A stretch of 64,000 bases of DNA from Saccharum officinarum (lineage: Eukaryota > Streptophyta > Magnoliopsida > Poales > Poaceae), in NCBI GenBank assembly GCA_020631735.1, contig CM036221.1, forward strand, positions 8,413,381 to 8,477,380. The letters run 5' to 3'. How positions within the stretch are numbered: the stretch's first letter is position 1; each line of letters starts with the position of its first letter. The notes beneath the pieces are model-generated. The model saw only the letters and a list, made by a program, of their open reading frames with translations, was not told the DNA's origin and ran no database searches. Shown piece by piece: positions 34,370 through 45,739 of the stretch. A program made the translations under genes and the position numbers.

Positions 34370-35195
34370 CCTCGCGGGCCGCCGCCACCGATTCGGCCCA
34401 GAGCCAGAGTCGGCCCGCCTCACCGCGCGCGCGCGCCCGCGCTGCCCCGCCTCCTGCCCGGCCCAGCCGGCCATCTTCCCCTCCTCTCGCCCGCGTCCGC
34501 GCGCTGGCGCCGCGCCACGCCGCGACCGCGGCAGAAGGACACCGCCGCGTGGCGGCCCCGCGCCTGCAGCGCCTGCCGCGCGTCGGCCGCGGCCTGTCAC
34601 CGCACTCCCGCGCCCGCCTACACCTGCCCCGGCCCAAGCACCCGCTCGCTCGCACCCGCACTCCCTTCTCCTCCCTTCCCGAGCCGAGAAGCTCGAGCTC
34701 CACCTCGCCGTGACCGCCGCTCCGCCGGCGTGATTCGCCCTCACCGCCGCACCATTTCGCAATTAACCGCGCCCGCAGCTCCGCCTCGCCTTCCTCCGCT
34801 TCGAGCTCGCGTTTGCGCCGTCTTCCAAGCTCTAGGTGAGCTCCTCCACACCTCGCCGCCGACGGCCATGACGCCACCGCGCGCGGCCTCCCGTCGAGGC
34901 GACTTCCCGCTACCTCCTCGTTCCCCTTTTCTCCAAAAACGGGTTCGTCACTTCACCGTGGTTCGCGTGCGCTCGCTGCCCCGCCCGCTCGCGACCGGAG
35001 CCGGCCGGTCGGCCATAGCCGCCGCCGCGACGTCGCGCGCGCGAACGCCGACGACGCGCTCCGCGCCTCACGGGGGCAGGACCGTGCCCCTGGGCCGCGC
35101 CCCGAGCGGGCCGGCTCGGTGGACCTCCCGCGCGCGCGAGACGGGCCGGGAAAACGGCCACGGGCCGACTGTTGACCTCGGGCCGGCCCGATTCT
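34370..35195 (+). promoter_or_regulatory. Sharp GC/CpG-rich island inside the LTR
   Basis: The flanking LTR is strongly AT-rich, and this block switches abruptly to very GC-rich DNA with CGCGCG runs and dense CpG. Long ORFs occur in several frames on both strands, as expected from composition, and none resembles a known protein. It may contain the promoter or 5' leader. The copy in the 3' LTR is at 50726-51550. Confidence 0.4.
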
Positions 35196-36122
35196 TTTTT
35201 TTCAGAAAAACAAATTCCGATTTCTTTTAATATTATTGATGAAAAACACTTGTAAAATGATTTCTTGGCCATTTTAGCTCCAAAATTGGTGAAATAAAAT
35301 TGTATGTACTCATTTGAACCTGATCTATGGTATAAAATTGTTGCATGTCAAATTTGATGTACTTTTCTGTAGAATTTATAATTAAATAGTAAAATGGCTA
35401 TTTTCTTGATAAATACTTAATAAATCCTAGAAAAGTCAGAAAAATATGATTCCAAATTTATTAATCTTTTTGTGTCATGTACTTTCTAGGAAAATTTTAT
35501 ATCTTGGGTGTTCTGTATAAAAATTTGTAGTGGCAGTTCAAATGCTTTTTACTACCAATATTTGTTATTTTTGTTATTTAAATAAATTTGAATAAAACAT
35601 GCAAGTGATAATTTTTCCATAGTGTGTGTTTAGGTAGTAGATAGTAGAAAAATTCCTAAATCTGTTGTTTGATACTTTTCATAATGTAAAGTATTTTAAA
35701 TATCTATTTTAGGCCCTAGTTTGTTATTTTTGTGTAGGCAGTTCTAGTTACCCAAATGCAGTAAAAATTTTATGTCAAGCTATTCTTTATATTAGTAACC
35801 CACTGTAATTTTATGAGATTTTTCTGAGCTACTAAAATATGTGTTGCTGTTCAACCATAGGACTAATTAGGGTTTCTATTTATTCTTAATGCAAAGTTAG
35901 TTGGAAAATTATACTTTGGTGTATCTTTGAAGCCTCTCGATTTTTCAAATACTCTCGCATGGTAGAAACTAATGTTGGTAGTTTCCGAGTACCTGTTCTT
36001 GGATGACGTAGACTACCTTGTAGAAGAGTCATAAGTTCCACATAATCCGATGACATAATACATTCATTACACCGTATGCATTCCGCATCTTCATCATCTC
36101 ATGTCACTTCTGCATTTCACCT

Positions 36123-36341
36123 ATGCATGTTGCACTCATACTTCTGCATCATACAGGATCGCAGGAAGTGGTTCCGACAGTTGTTCCCGAGGACGCAGAG
36201 GAGCAGCTCGAAGTGACGGAGCCGGAGCCAGCAGAAGCAGAAGAGGAGTCCGGTGAAGAGCTTCCGGAGTGCCCTGACCATCGTCCCAGTGCCTTCGAGC
36301 GAGGCAAGCCCCGGAGCATTTCTCCCCCGGTTTGCAAATAA
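36123..36341 (+). CDS. Short acidic ORF inside the LTR (72 codons), hypothetical
   Basis: ATG at 36123. The part after residue 11 is strongly acidic (EDAEEQLEVTEPEPAEAEEE) and ends with a basic, Pro-rich tail before TAA. The acidic part begins exactly after an acceptor-like CATCATACAG at about 36158, so it could instead be an exon. It is unchanged in the 3' LTR (52479-52697). Function unknown; it could be an upstream ORF in the genomic RNA or a spliced leader exon. Confidence 0.35.
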   Translation: MHVALILLHHTGSQEVVPTVVPEDAEEQLEVTEPEPAEAEEESGEELPECPDHRPSAFERGKPRSISPPVCK

Positions 36342-37773
36342 TTATTTATTAATTTTACTTAATCTGATGCATTAAGTTTAGGAGTTGTTTGCAAACGTTG
36401 CTGCATTATACCTTGTTCCACCTTGTTTTACCGATCCTTGTCACCCTGGTGTCCACGGTCAATACTTGCTTAGCTTGCTTAGACCGGTAGAAGTCGGGTG
36501 ATTGCCTGTCATCCGCGAGCTATAGGGGATTACCTGGTTTTGTGAAAGAGATGTCATGTGAGAATAACTCAGTGTGGAAATGAATGTGAGACCGGGCGGA
36601 AGCTTGCAGGGTTCTGGACTGTAGTGTCTTCCGTTTGTGTCGATTAAGGACCGTCCGATGTCGGGCCTCGGGTCATGTTGAACGCATGCCTCACATTTAG
36701 CTGGCCGGATAAAGTACCTTTCGACCGCGAAGCCGGGAGATTATTCGGGCCGAGTAGATTGCCCGCAACGCACTGTACCGGAGCAGTAGTGGCAGGAAAC
36801 GGGGGCGCGATGATAAGGCCAAAGAGCAGTCGGGCGGCCCCCGGGTACATGTGGTTCCTGGCAAGCTCGCGACTTTACCTGAATAGTTGACTCAGTGACC
36901 AATACCTCACTTTAGCGGGTGAGTGAGGTTTGTGTGAGGAATAAATTACCAGCTGGTCAATAATCGATTCGAATCGCCATCGTTCACTGGATAGTGAGCA
37001 CTTGACTTGAGTTACTTCATCGTAGTAATATGGATACAACACTTGGATAGTTATGAGAAAATGACATGGTAATTATTGTCAAATATCAATGGTAATCCTT
37101 GCTTGCTCAATTACATGGTTACTTTAGCATAAAGTGCAAATATAGTTGACAGGAGAATAAAGATTTAGAAGATGACATGCTTTTGTAAATGATTTGCTAA
37201 GCTAAAAATGCTTTTCTTGCAAATGAGTCAGCTACCCCACCAAAAAGCCTATCATGATCCTTGGAGTCTTTTGTTTTGGTTCTGTCGGGTAAGTCTAGCT
37301 GAGTACCTTCTCGTACTCAGGGCTTTGTTCCCACTTGTTGCAGATGGACAGATGTACTATGGGTATTGTATCAACTGTCTCTACCCTGCGATGGGCGAAG
37401 CCTAGGACCATGGGCAATGGTCACTCACTACTCCTCGCCTGATGCTTTTGTGGGAGATGATCGCGAGCTGGCACTGTATTTTGGAAAAGATGTGTGTGTG
37501 TGTGTGCTTTGAACTAATGCTTCCGCTACTTTATTTGAAACTGGTTTGTAATAACTATGTTTAAACTCCGATGTATTTTGTGCCGCAAACTGCTGTGTAA
37601 CTTATGAAGGTAATCGCTGAACTTATTACGATCTTGGCTGTGATGTGAAATGGTTTGAAATCCGTCGAGATTTCACGGACTACCGGGTTATACGGGCTTA
37701 AGTTTGGTAAATTGTCCATCCGTTGGATGATTTTCTTACTTAATCTCGTATAATTGGGCGGTTCTGTTACAGC

Positions 37774-37785
37774 TGGTATCGGAGC
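37774..37785 (+). other. Primer binding site of the chromovirus (initiator Met-tRNA)
   Basis: TGGTATCGGAGC two bases after the 5' LTR end, complementary to initiator methionine tRNA. Confidence 0.9.
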
Positions 37786-38563
37786 ATGGTTTAGCGTAAT
37801 TACTGTTCATAAGTGTATTTAAACCAAAACCCTGCTTAAAAAGTGTGATTTTGAAACTAAAAAAAAAAAAAGTGTGCCAGTGGTCATATCCTGTATGCCC
37901 AGTTAAGGACTCTAGGTGGCTATTTAAGTACTAACTTGGGGTTCTGCACCATATTTCTTTTTCGTTGCTCATACGGCGTGCTATTGTATGAGTGCCACTT
38001 AATTGAGTGGTAATGTATGGATCAGTTACCTCTACGCTTCGGTAAGTGTGAGTTGTGAGAGCATGATCGGATACACCGCCGATCTAGGGAAAGTGCTTAT
38101 ATGATACTTGGATAATTACATGTTTTACACATGTTTTTATAAAAGTGTCGCATGTGTGGGTGTTCCGTCCGTTGAGGCGATGCCGTCAATAGGACGATGT
38201 GTTTGGGTAGTTACTACCGTTGTACACACATCTGGGGATTCGTGTAAAGCGTGTAGGTAGATTTACTGCTTTCATGCATTCATGGGGAATGGGCTGAAAT
38301 GAGTTTTCTGCAGGTACATAACAGCGTATCGTGTAGACCGAATTAGTTACGTATATGAGAGATCGTTTGTATGCCACCGAATTTACCGTTAGATGCTTTT
38401 ATTTCATAAGTTGTGAGAACGTAAGACTCGTGCATACATCATATTGTTTGTGCATTCCATTCATGGCATGCATTCCTCCCCTTATAAAAGGATTATCCCA
38501 TTTTGATAAAAGTGACCTCAACTAAAATATGTTCTCACCGGGTAATTAAAACTTGTGCTACAG
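37786..38563 (+). other. Chromovirus leader region
   Basis: No ORF is recognised. It includes an A-run at 37859 and ends with an acceptor-like TTGTGCTACAG directly before the start codon of the H3-mimic ORF. Confidence 0.5.
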
Positions 38564-39538
38564 ATGGCCCGCACGAAGCAGACTGCCCGCAAGTCCACTG
38601 GAGGAAGAGCACCCCGTCGTCAGCTAGCCCCGCGGGAGCGCCGCAACACGGACACTTTTCTAAGCGAGTTTGGCATGCCCACCTTGCTTTGGAGAGTGCT
38701 CCATGATGTGGGGTACCCGGAGGGACAAGAGCCAGTTTACTCTTGGAGCGAGAGCCAGCTAGCTGAAGATGGACTTGCTGTGGTAGAGATCACCGTCCCT
38801 GCTCTTGGTGATGCGCCAGAATGGGATGGTTGGCATTTGGAGTTCGAAGGACGCACTCCCGTCGAGGGTGCAGAGGGCGCAGCTTTTCGCGTCATCCGAG
38901 ACATCATGAGCAGATTTCCCAATGAGTTAGCAGCAGCTTTGGCCGGTACCTTCCCGAGAGATGATCCTCGCGACGCCATTTGGGTACAGCCGCAAGGAAG
39001 TGCCCTGGTTAGAGGCCCCAGTGAAGGACAGGCTAGCGACAATCACACCATGAGTGCCATGTATGCAGCCATCAGAGCATATCAAGGTCTGGAGAATACC
39101 TATTGGACCTTGACTGGCCTACGTGGTGATGATCGGCTTGAAGCAAGGAAGCAGAAGAAAAAGCAAGCGCGTGCCATAGCTAGCTTGCAGGAGCAGTTGG
39201 CTGATATGAGCTTGTAGCGGGACCGCGCTCTCGAGAGAGGCGAGAGTTCCATGCAGCAGGTACAGCGGTTGACTCAGGCCAACAGAAATGCAGACCGCAT
39301 GATGGGACAGCTAGTGCAAGAAAGGAATGAAGCCTGGAACGAGAGGGACCTTCTGAGGCAGAGGGTCGAGGAGCTAGAAGAGTACAATGCCAACTTGCAT
39401 GAAGAGTTCCATACCCTCTACAACGGGATGGGCCCGTATGCTCCTCCGAACGCCGCTCAGATGGACCTCGACGACGACGCCGCTGCTGAAGGTAGCGAGG
39501 GCGACGCCTCCGACATCGACGATGGCCCCGAGGAGTAG
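38564..39538 (+). CDS. Chromovirus upstream ORF with histone H3 N-terminal tail mimic; one in-frame TAG
   Basis: The ATG at 38564 is the first codon of an H3-like tail: ARTKQTARKSTGG follows Met exactly as in histone H3, then RAPRRQLA where H3 has KAPRKQLA. R2, K4, R8, K9, S10 and R17 are kept; K14 and K18 are Arg. Similarity stops after A21, so this is not a histone gene: there is no histone fold. Residues 30-200 form an unrecognised region, with a Lys-rich stretch near 200. A TAG (39215-39217) ends the first ORF at 217 residues, but the same frame stays open for 107 more codons encoding a coiled coil (QRVEELEEYNANLHEEF) and an acidic C-terminus (DLDDDAAAEGSEGDASD) up to 39538. The TAG is probably a CAG-to-TAG mutation or a readthrough stop. 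Possible roles: decoy for H3K9/K4 writers or readers, or partner of the element's own chromodomain. Function is inference. Confidence 0.82.
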
Positions 39539-39884
39539 GATAGTGTCATGCGTTAGTAGCTAGGCGTGACGCGATGGCCTTCTTTTGGGTTCCATGTATC
39601 ATGATGTATCCTGTTCGACCTTGAGACTGATGATCTTTGGAGTTTGGTTGTGTATGCGATACCCGAACGCATAAAAGTCCAGTGTATGTATGCTGGCAAC
39701 ATGGTTGTATGGAACGCGATGTTGCTTTTGAAATAACTTAATTGGTGTTGTTGTTTAATTGGAATGAAATTATTGCGCCTCTGTATGACTTGTTCTCTCC
39801 AATGAATTCAGTATGGCATGATTGTTCATTCAAATACAAGTTCTACAACTTCGCTCAATTGTTGCTTGTTGCTGAAATATGCAG

Positions 39885-42800
39885 ATGGCCAACACTCGTC
39901 GTGCCACGTACGAAGCCGCTGAGACTGGTGGCAACGGTGCAGGAGCTGGTGGAAGTGGTGCCAACAATGTCAACCACCAGGAACCACGTCCAGAACCACA
40001 TTTGCCCCCTCCTCCGCCGCTCACCGCAGAAATGTTCTTCACACAGTTTCTTGGAAGTCAACGCAGTACTGAACAATCACAGAGGAATATGGAAGACTTT
40101 CTGCGTACCATTGCGGAAAATGTTCAAAGGGGAAATAACCAAGGTGGTGGCCAGGGAGTGAACCAGTACAGCAGTTTCAAGGATTTCATGGATACGAGGC
40201 CACCTATTTTCAAGGAAGCAGCAGAGCCACTTGATGCCGAAGAATGGATTAACACTATGGAAGATAAGTTCCGTGTGTTAAGGATGACAGAAGTTCTGAA
40301 AGTAGAGTATGCTGCACATCAGTTACAAGGACCAGCAGGAATGTGGTGGAAGCATCACCGCAGTACTTTTCCTCCTAATGCCCAGATCTCTTGGAGGGAT
40401 TTCACTGAAGCTTTTAAGGGAGTTTATATTCCCCCAGGGTTGGTTGAGATGAAGCTTGGAGAGTTCTTAGCCTTGAATCAGGGTACCAAGACGGTGACAC
40501 AGTATCTGCATGCCTTTAATAATTTGTGCCGCTATGCTCCAGACATGGTTGACACAGATGCAAAGAAGATTGCTAGTTTCAAGAGAGGGTTGAGTCCGAA
40601 GATGATGAAGCATGTGGGTACCAATACCCGCAACAGATTCAACGACTTTATCAGTGACTGTTTGAAGCAAGAGAAGAACAATAATGCTTACACCGCATCC
40701 AAGAACCGCAAGAGAGTGTTCGAGTCAGGACCATCCCAGTCCAGAGTTGTCCCTGCCAACCGTTCATCTTATCGTCCGTCCGCACCTGGTGCGAGGTTCA
40801 GGCCGCCGCAGCATAAAACCCAGAATTACAAGGGGCCACAGAAACCGTACAAGATCGCAGTGCCGCCAACAAAGACCAGCGCAGCTGCAGAACAGAGCAA
40901 CTCCAAGGGAGCTATAGGGTCTGCTGGTACAGTGAAAGGGCCCTGCTATAACTGTGGTCAGCCAGGCCACTTTTCCAAGTTCTGCCCTTATCCGCCTAAA
41001 AAGAAGCAACAAACTTACAATGCTCGTGTACACCACACCGCCATTGATGAAGTTCCTGAGGGAGAGCCCGTAACTGCTGGTAAGTTTCTTGTGAACCATC
41101 ACCCTGCAGTTGTTCTTTTTGATTCTGGATCTTCGCATTCTTTTATGAGTCAAGCATTTGCACGGAAGCATGAACAACTATGCACAGAATTGAGTTATGG
41201 TTATCGCATAAGTTTAGCAGGAGCTGATGTGTTAACCAATAAGATGGTTAGAGGGGCAACCCTTGAGTTAGGTAGTCGGAAGTTCCGAGTGAACCTGGTA
41301 GTTATGCCTGGACTAGTTTTGGATGTAATAATAGGAATGAACTGGATGAAAGACTGGGAAGCAGTCATAGATACAAGCAGTCGGATGCTTACCCTTAAAG
41401 ATCCCCAGGCAGAGGGTACTTTTCAGGTACCATTGCCTAAAAGAACAGATCTTGTGAGTGTGACCTGTGCCATGGAAGTTACTCCTATCCATCAGATCCC
41501 AGTAGTATGTGAGTTCCCGGATGTGTTTCCAGACGAGTTGCCTGGCCTTCCTCCAGATAGAGATGTTGAGTTTGGAATCGAGTTGATCCCCGGGACAGCT
41601 CCAATTTCGAGGAGACCTTATCGGATGCCTCCGGATGAGTTAGCTGAGTTGAAGAAACAGTTGGAAGAGTTGTTAAAAAAGGGGTTTATTCGCCCAAGTA
41701 AGTCTGAATGGGGATGTCCTGCCTTGTTTGTAAAGAAAAAGAAAGAGGGTACTCTCAGGATGTGTGTGGATTATCGACCTCTTAATGCTGTAACCATCAA
41801 GAATAAATATCCCTTGCCCCATATTGATGTTCTGTTTGATCAGTTAGCTAAAGCCAGAGTGTTCTCCAAGATAGACTTAAGGTCTGGGTATCATCAGATA
41901 AAGATTAGACCTCAAGATGTTCCGAAAACCGCCTTTTCTACCAGATACGGGTTGTACGAGTATCTTGTTATGTCATTTGGACTGACAAATGCTCCTGCAT
42001 ATTTTATGTATCTGATGAATACGGTTTTCATGCCAGAGTTGGACAAGTTTGTAGTTGTCTTCATTGATGACATTCTAGTATACTCTGAAAACGAGAAAGA
42101 GCATGAAGAGCATCTGAGAATTGTCTTGACCAGGTTGAGGGATCATAAGTTATATGCTAAGTTCAGCAAATGTGAATTTTGGTTGAAGAAAGTTCCTTTC
42201 CTCGGTCATATCCTATCTGAGAATGGAGTTTCTGTAGATCCGAGTAAAGTGCAAGAGGTTATGGATTGGAAGACTCCAACCACAGTGTCAGAAGTCAGGA
42301 GTTTCCTAGGGTTAGCAGGTTACTATCGCCGTTTTATCCCAGACTTCTCGAAGATTGCCAAGCCTATGACAAGTCTGTTACAGAAAGATCACAAGTTTGC
42401 GTGGACAGAGGAGTGTGAGACAGCTTTCCATACCTTGCGGAAACTGTTGACCACTGCTCCAGTTCTTGCACAACCCGACATCGAGAAACCTTTTGATGTG
42501 TTCTGCGACGCATCAAAAACAGGATTAGGGTGTGTGCTAATGCAAGAAGGAAGAGTAATTGCTTATGCCTCCCGGCAGTTGAGAAAACATGAAATCAATT
42601 ATCCGACACATGATCTTGAGCTTGCCGCTGTTGTGCATGCCTTAAAGATTTGGAGACACTATCTACTGGGTAACGTGTGCAACATTTTCACCGATCATAA
42701 GAGTCTCAAGTACATTTTCACCCAACCAGAATTGAACATGAGACAGCGAAGATGGTTAGAACTGATCAAAGACTACAACTTGAATGTACAGTATCACCCT

Positions 42801-44049
42801 GGGAAAGCCAATGTGGTAGCTGATGCTTTAAGCAGAAAATCACATTGTCTGAATGTGCAACCCTTGCTGGAAGATGGTTTCGATCTAATGCACCCTGCCG
42901 TGCTACATAGTATTCAGGTCAGTTGTTCCTTGGAGAGTAAGATTATAGAAGGTCAGAAAACAGACAAGGGGATATTCCACATCAAAAAGAAGATTCAAGA
43001 AGAACCCTCGAAACACTTCAGGGTGGATGAGCAGGATGTGTTGTGGTTCGACAACCGTCTTGTTGTCCAAAGGATAGAGAGCTTAAGAACAAAATTATGG
43101 ATGAAGCTCATCTCTCCAAGTTGTCTATTCATCCTGGCAGCAGTAAAATATATCAAGAACTAAGACCTCGTTATTGGTGGACCAAGATGAAGAAGGAAAT
43201 TGCAGCGTATGTAGCCAGATGTGACACATGTTGTAGAGTAAAAGCAATTCACATGAAGCCTGCCGGAATGCTACAACCTTTGTCAGTGCCGAGTTGGAAG
43301 TGGGATGACATCAGTATGGATTTTATCACGGGTCTACCCACTACTCAAAAAGGTCACGATTCCATTTGGGTAATTGTGGATCGTCTTACTAAGACAGCCC
43401 ACTTTCTGCCTGCCAAAACGGAACATAGACCACCTCAATATGCTGAGAAGTATATTGCGGAGATTGTGAGATTGCATGGCATACCAAAGACTATAGTGTC
43501 TGACAGAGGGTCACAGTTCACTGCTCACTTTTGGGAGCACTTGCACAAAGGTTTGGGGACTAGTCTGATTCGTAGCACTGCCTATCATCCTCAAACAGAT
43601 GGTCAAACTGAGAGAGTTAATGCTGTTCTAGAAGATATGTTAAGAGCTTGTGTGTTGTCTTCCAGAGGTTCATGGGAGTCATGGTTACCATTAGCAGAGT
43701 TCTCATACAATAACAGCTATCAAGAGAGTATCAAGATGGCACCTTTGAGGCTCTGTATGGCCGAAAGTGTAGAACACCGTTAAACTGGATTGAGCCAGGA
43801 GAAAGAAGGTATTATGGATTGACTTCGTAGAAGAAGCCGAAAGAAAGTTCATATCATCCAGCAGGAATATGAGAGCAGCTCAGTCACGTCAGAAAAATGC
43901 AGATAGAGAAGGAGACCGCTTGTGTCGAAGTTGGTGACTATGCTATCTAAAAGTTACGCCAAGAAAAAGAAAAGATTGTGTGTGCGCAGAAAGCTGGCCG
44001 CCAGATTTGTGGGACCTTACAAAATCCTGGAACGGAAAGGGTCCTGTGG
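39885..44049 (+). pseudogene. Chromovirus gag-pol polyprotein, assembly copy 1 (truncated at gap)
   Basis: Start ATG at 39885 (or 39879), right after an acceptor-like AAATATGCAG. Gag capsid region about residues 70-260 ([24 protein letters not shown]), CCHC zinc knuckle ([15 protein letters not shown], about 40943-40987), protease ([10 protein letters not shown], about 41115), RT with active site [11 protein letters not shown] (about 42055), RNase H ([16 protein letters not shown]), then the integrase zinc region. A one-base loss at about 43068 (GTTGTCCAAAG against GTTGTCCCAAAG in copy 2) breaks the frame; integrase continues at 43072-43740 ([24 protein letters not shown]). From 43740 to the gap there are many single-base errors. 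The breaks are probably sequencing errors; the real gene may be intact. Confidence 0.85.
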
Positions 44050-44149
44050 NNNNNNNNNNNNNNNNNNNNNNNNNNNNNNNNNNNNNNNNNNNNNNNNNNN
44101 NNNNNNNNNNNNNNNNNNNNNNNNNNNNNNNNNNNNNNNNNNNNNNNNN
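44050..44149. other. Assembly gap of exactly 100 N
   Basis: A run of 100 N, a conventional size for gaps of unknown length. The sequence right after it (GAAATGAGTTTTCTGCAGG) repeats the sequence at about 38298, and the sequence right before it corresponds to about 49900. Confidence 0.98.
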
Positions 44150-45394
44150 GAAATGAGTTTTCTGCAGGTACATAACAAGCGTATCGTGTAGACCGAATTA
44201 GTTACGTATATGAGAGATCGTTTGTATGCCACCGATTTACCGTTAGATGCTTTTATTTCATAAGTTGTGAGAACGTAAGACTCGTGCATACATCATATTG
44301 TTTGTGCATTCCATTCATGGCATGCATTCCTCCCCTTATAAAGGATTATCCCATTTTGATAAAAGTGACCTCAACTAAAATATGTTCTCACCGGGTAATT
44401 TAAAACTTGTGCTACAGATGGCCCGCACGAAGCAGACTGCCCGCAAGTCCACTGGAGGAAGAGCACCCCGTCGTCAGCTAGCCCGCGCGGGAGCGCCGCA
44501 ACACGGACACTTTTCTAAGCGAGTTTGGCATGCCCACCTTGCTTTGGAGAGTGCTCCATGATGTGGGGTACCCGGAGGGACAAGAGCCAGTTTACTCTTG
44601 GAGCGAGAGCCAGCTAGCTGAAGGATGGACTTGCTGTGGTAGAGATCACCGTCCCTGCTCTTGGTGATGCGCCAGAATGGGATGGTTTGGCATTTGGAGT
44701 TCGAAGGACGCACTCCCGTCGAGGGTGCAGAGGGCGCAGCTTTTCGCGTCATCCGAGACATCATGAGCAGATTTCCCAATGAGTTAGCAGCAGCTTTGGC
44801 CGGTACCTTCCCGAGAGATGATCCTCGCGACGCCATTTGGGTACAGCCGCAAGGAAGTGCCTGGTTAGAGGCCCCAGTGAAGGACAGGCTAGCGACAATC
44901 ACACCATGAGTGCCATGTATGCAGCCATCAGAGCATATCAAGGTCTGGAGAATACCTATTGGACCTTGACTGGCCTACGTGGTGATGATCGGCTTGAAGC
45001 AAGGAAGCAGAAGAAAAAGCAAGCGCGTGCCATAGCTAGCTTGCAGGAGCAGTTGGCTGATATGAGCTTGTAGCGGGACCGCGCTCTCGAGAGAGGCGAG
45101 AGTTCCATGCAGCAGGTACAGCGGTTGACTCAGGCCAACAGAAATGCAGACCGCATGATGGGACAGCTAGTGCAAGAAAGGAATGAAGCCTGGAACGAGA
45201 GGGACCTTCTGAGGCAGAGGGTCGAGGAGCTAGAAGAGTACAATGCCAACTTGCATGAAGAGTTTCCATGCCCTCTACAACGGGATGGGCCCGTATGCTC
45301 CTCCGAACGCCGCTCAGATGGACTCGACGACGACGCCGCTGCTGAAGGTAGCGAGGGCGACGCCTCCGACATCGACGATGGCCCCGAGGAGTAG
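44150..45394 (+). pseudogene. Second assembly copy of the leader and H3-mimic ORF, frameshifted
   Basis: Near-identical to 38297-39538, but with scattered single-base insertions and losses (for example GCCCGCGCGGG against GCCCCGCGGG just after the H3-like tail, and others near 44625, 44688, 44862, 45265 and 45322). The H3-like start (ATG at 44418) and the in-frame TAG are the same. Error density is that of an unpolished contig end, so this is best treated as a second reading of the same locus. Confidence 0.8.
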
Positions 45395-45739
45395 GATAGT
45401 GTCATGCGTTAGTAGCTAGGCGTGACGCGATGGCCTTCTTTTGGGTTCCATGTATCATGATGTATCCTGTTCGACCTTGAGACTGATGATCTTTGGAGTT
45501 TGGTTGTGTATGCGATACCGAACGCATAAAAGTCCAGTGTATGTATGCTGGCAACATGGTTGTATGGAACGCGATGTTGCTTTTGAAAATACTTAATTGG
45601 TGTTGTTGTTTAATTGGAATGAAATTATTGCGCCTCTTGTATGACTTGTTCTCTCCAATGAATTCAGTATGGCATGATTGTTCATTCAAATACAAGTTTT
45701 ACAACTTCACTCATTGTTGCTTGTTGCTGAAATATGCAG

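Larger units (their letters stand above)
33889..37771 (+). repeat. 5' LTR of the chromovirus, 3.88 kb
   Basis: TGTAACACTCCGGTG to GGCGGTTCTGTTACA. It holds an AT-rich outer part, an 0.8 kb GC-rich island (34370-35195), an AT-rich middle, a short acidic ORF (36123-36341) and a moderate-GC end. By eye it differs from the 3' LTR by about three substitutions and a few small indels. Confidence 0.93.

Noticed and set aside
38564..38640. A genuine histone H3 gene
   Set aside because: Only the first 21 residues match. There is no histone fold, and the ORF lies inside a retrotransposon between PBS and gag.
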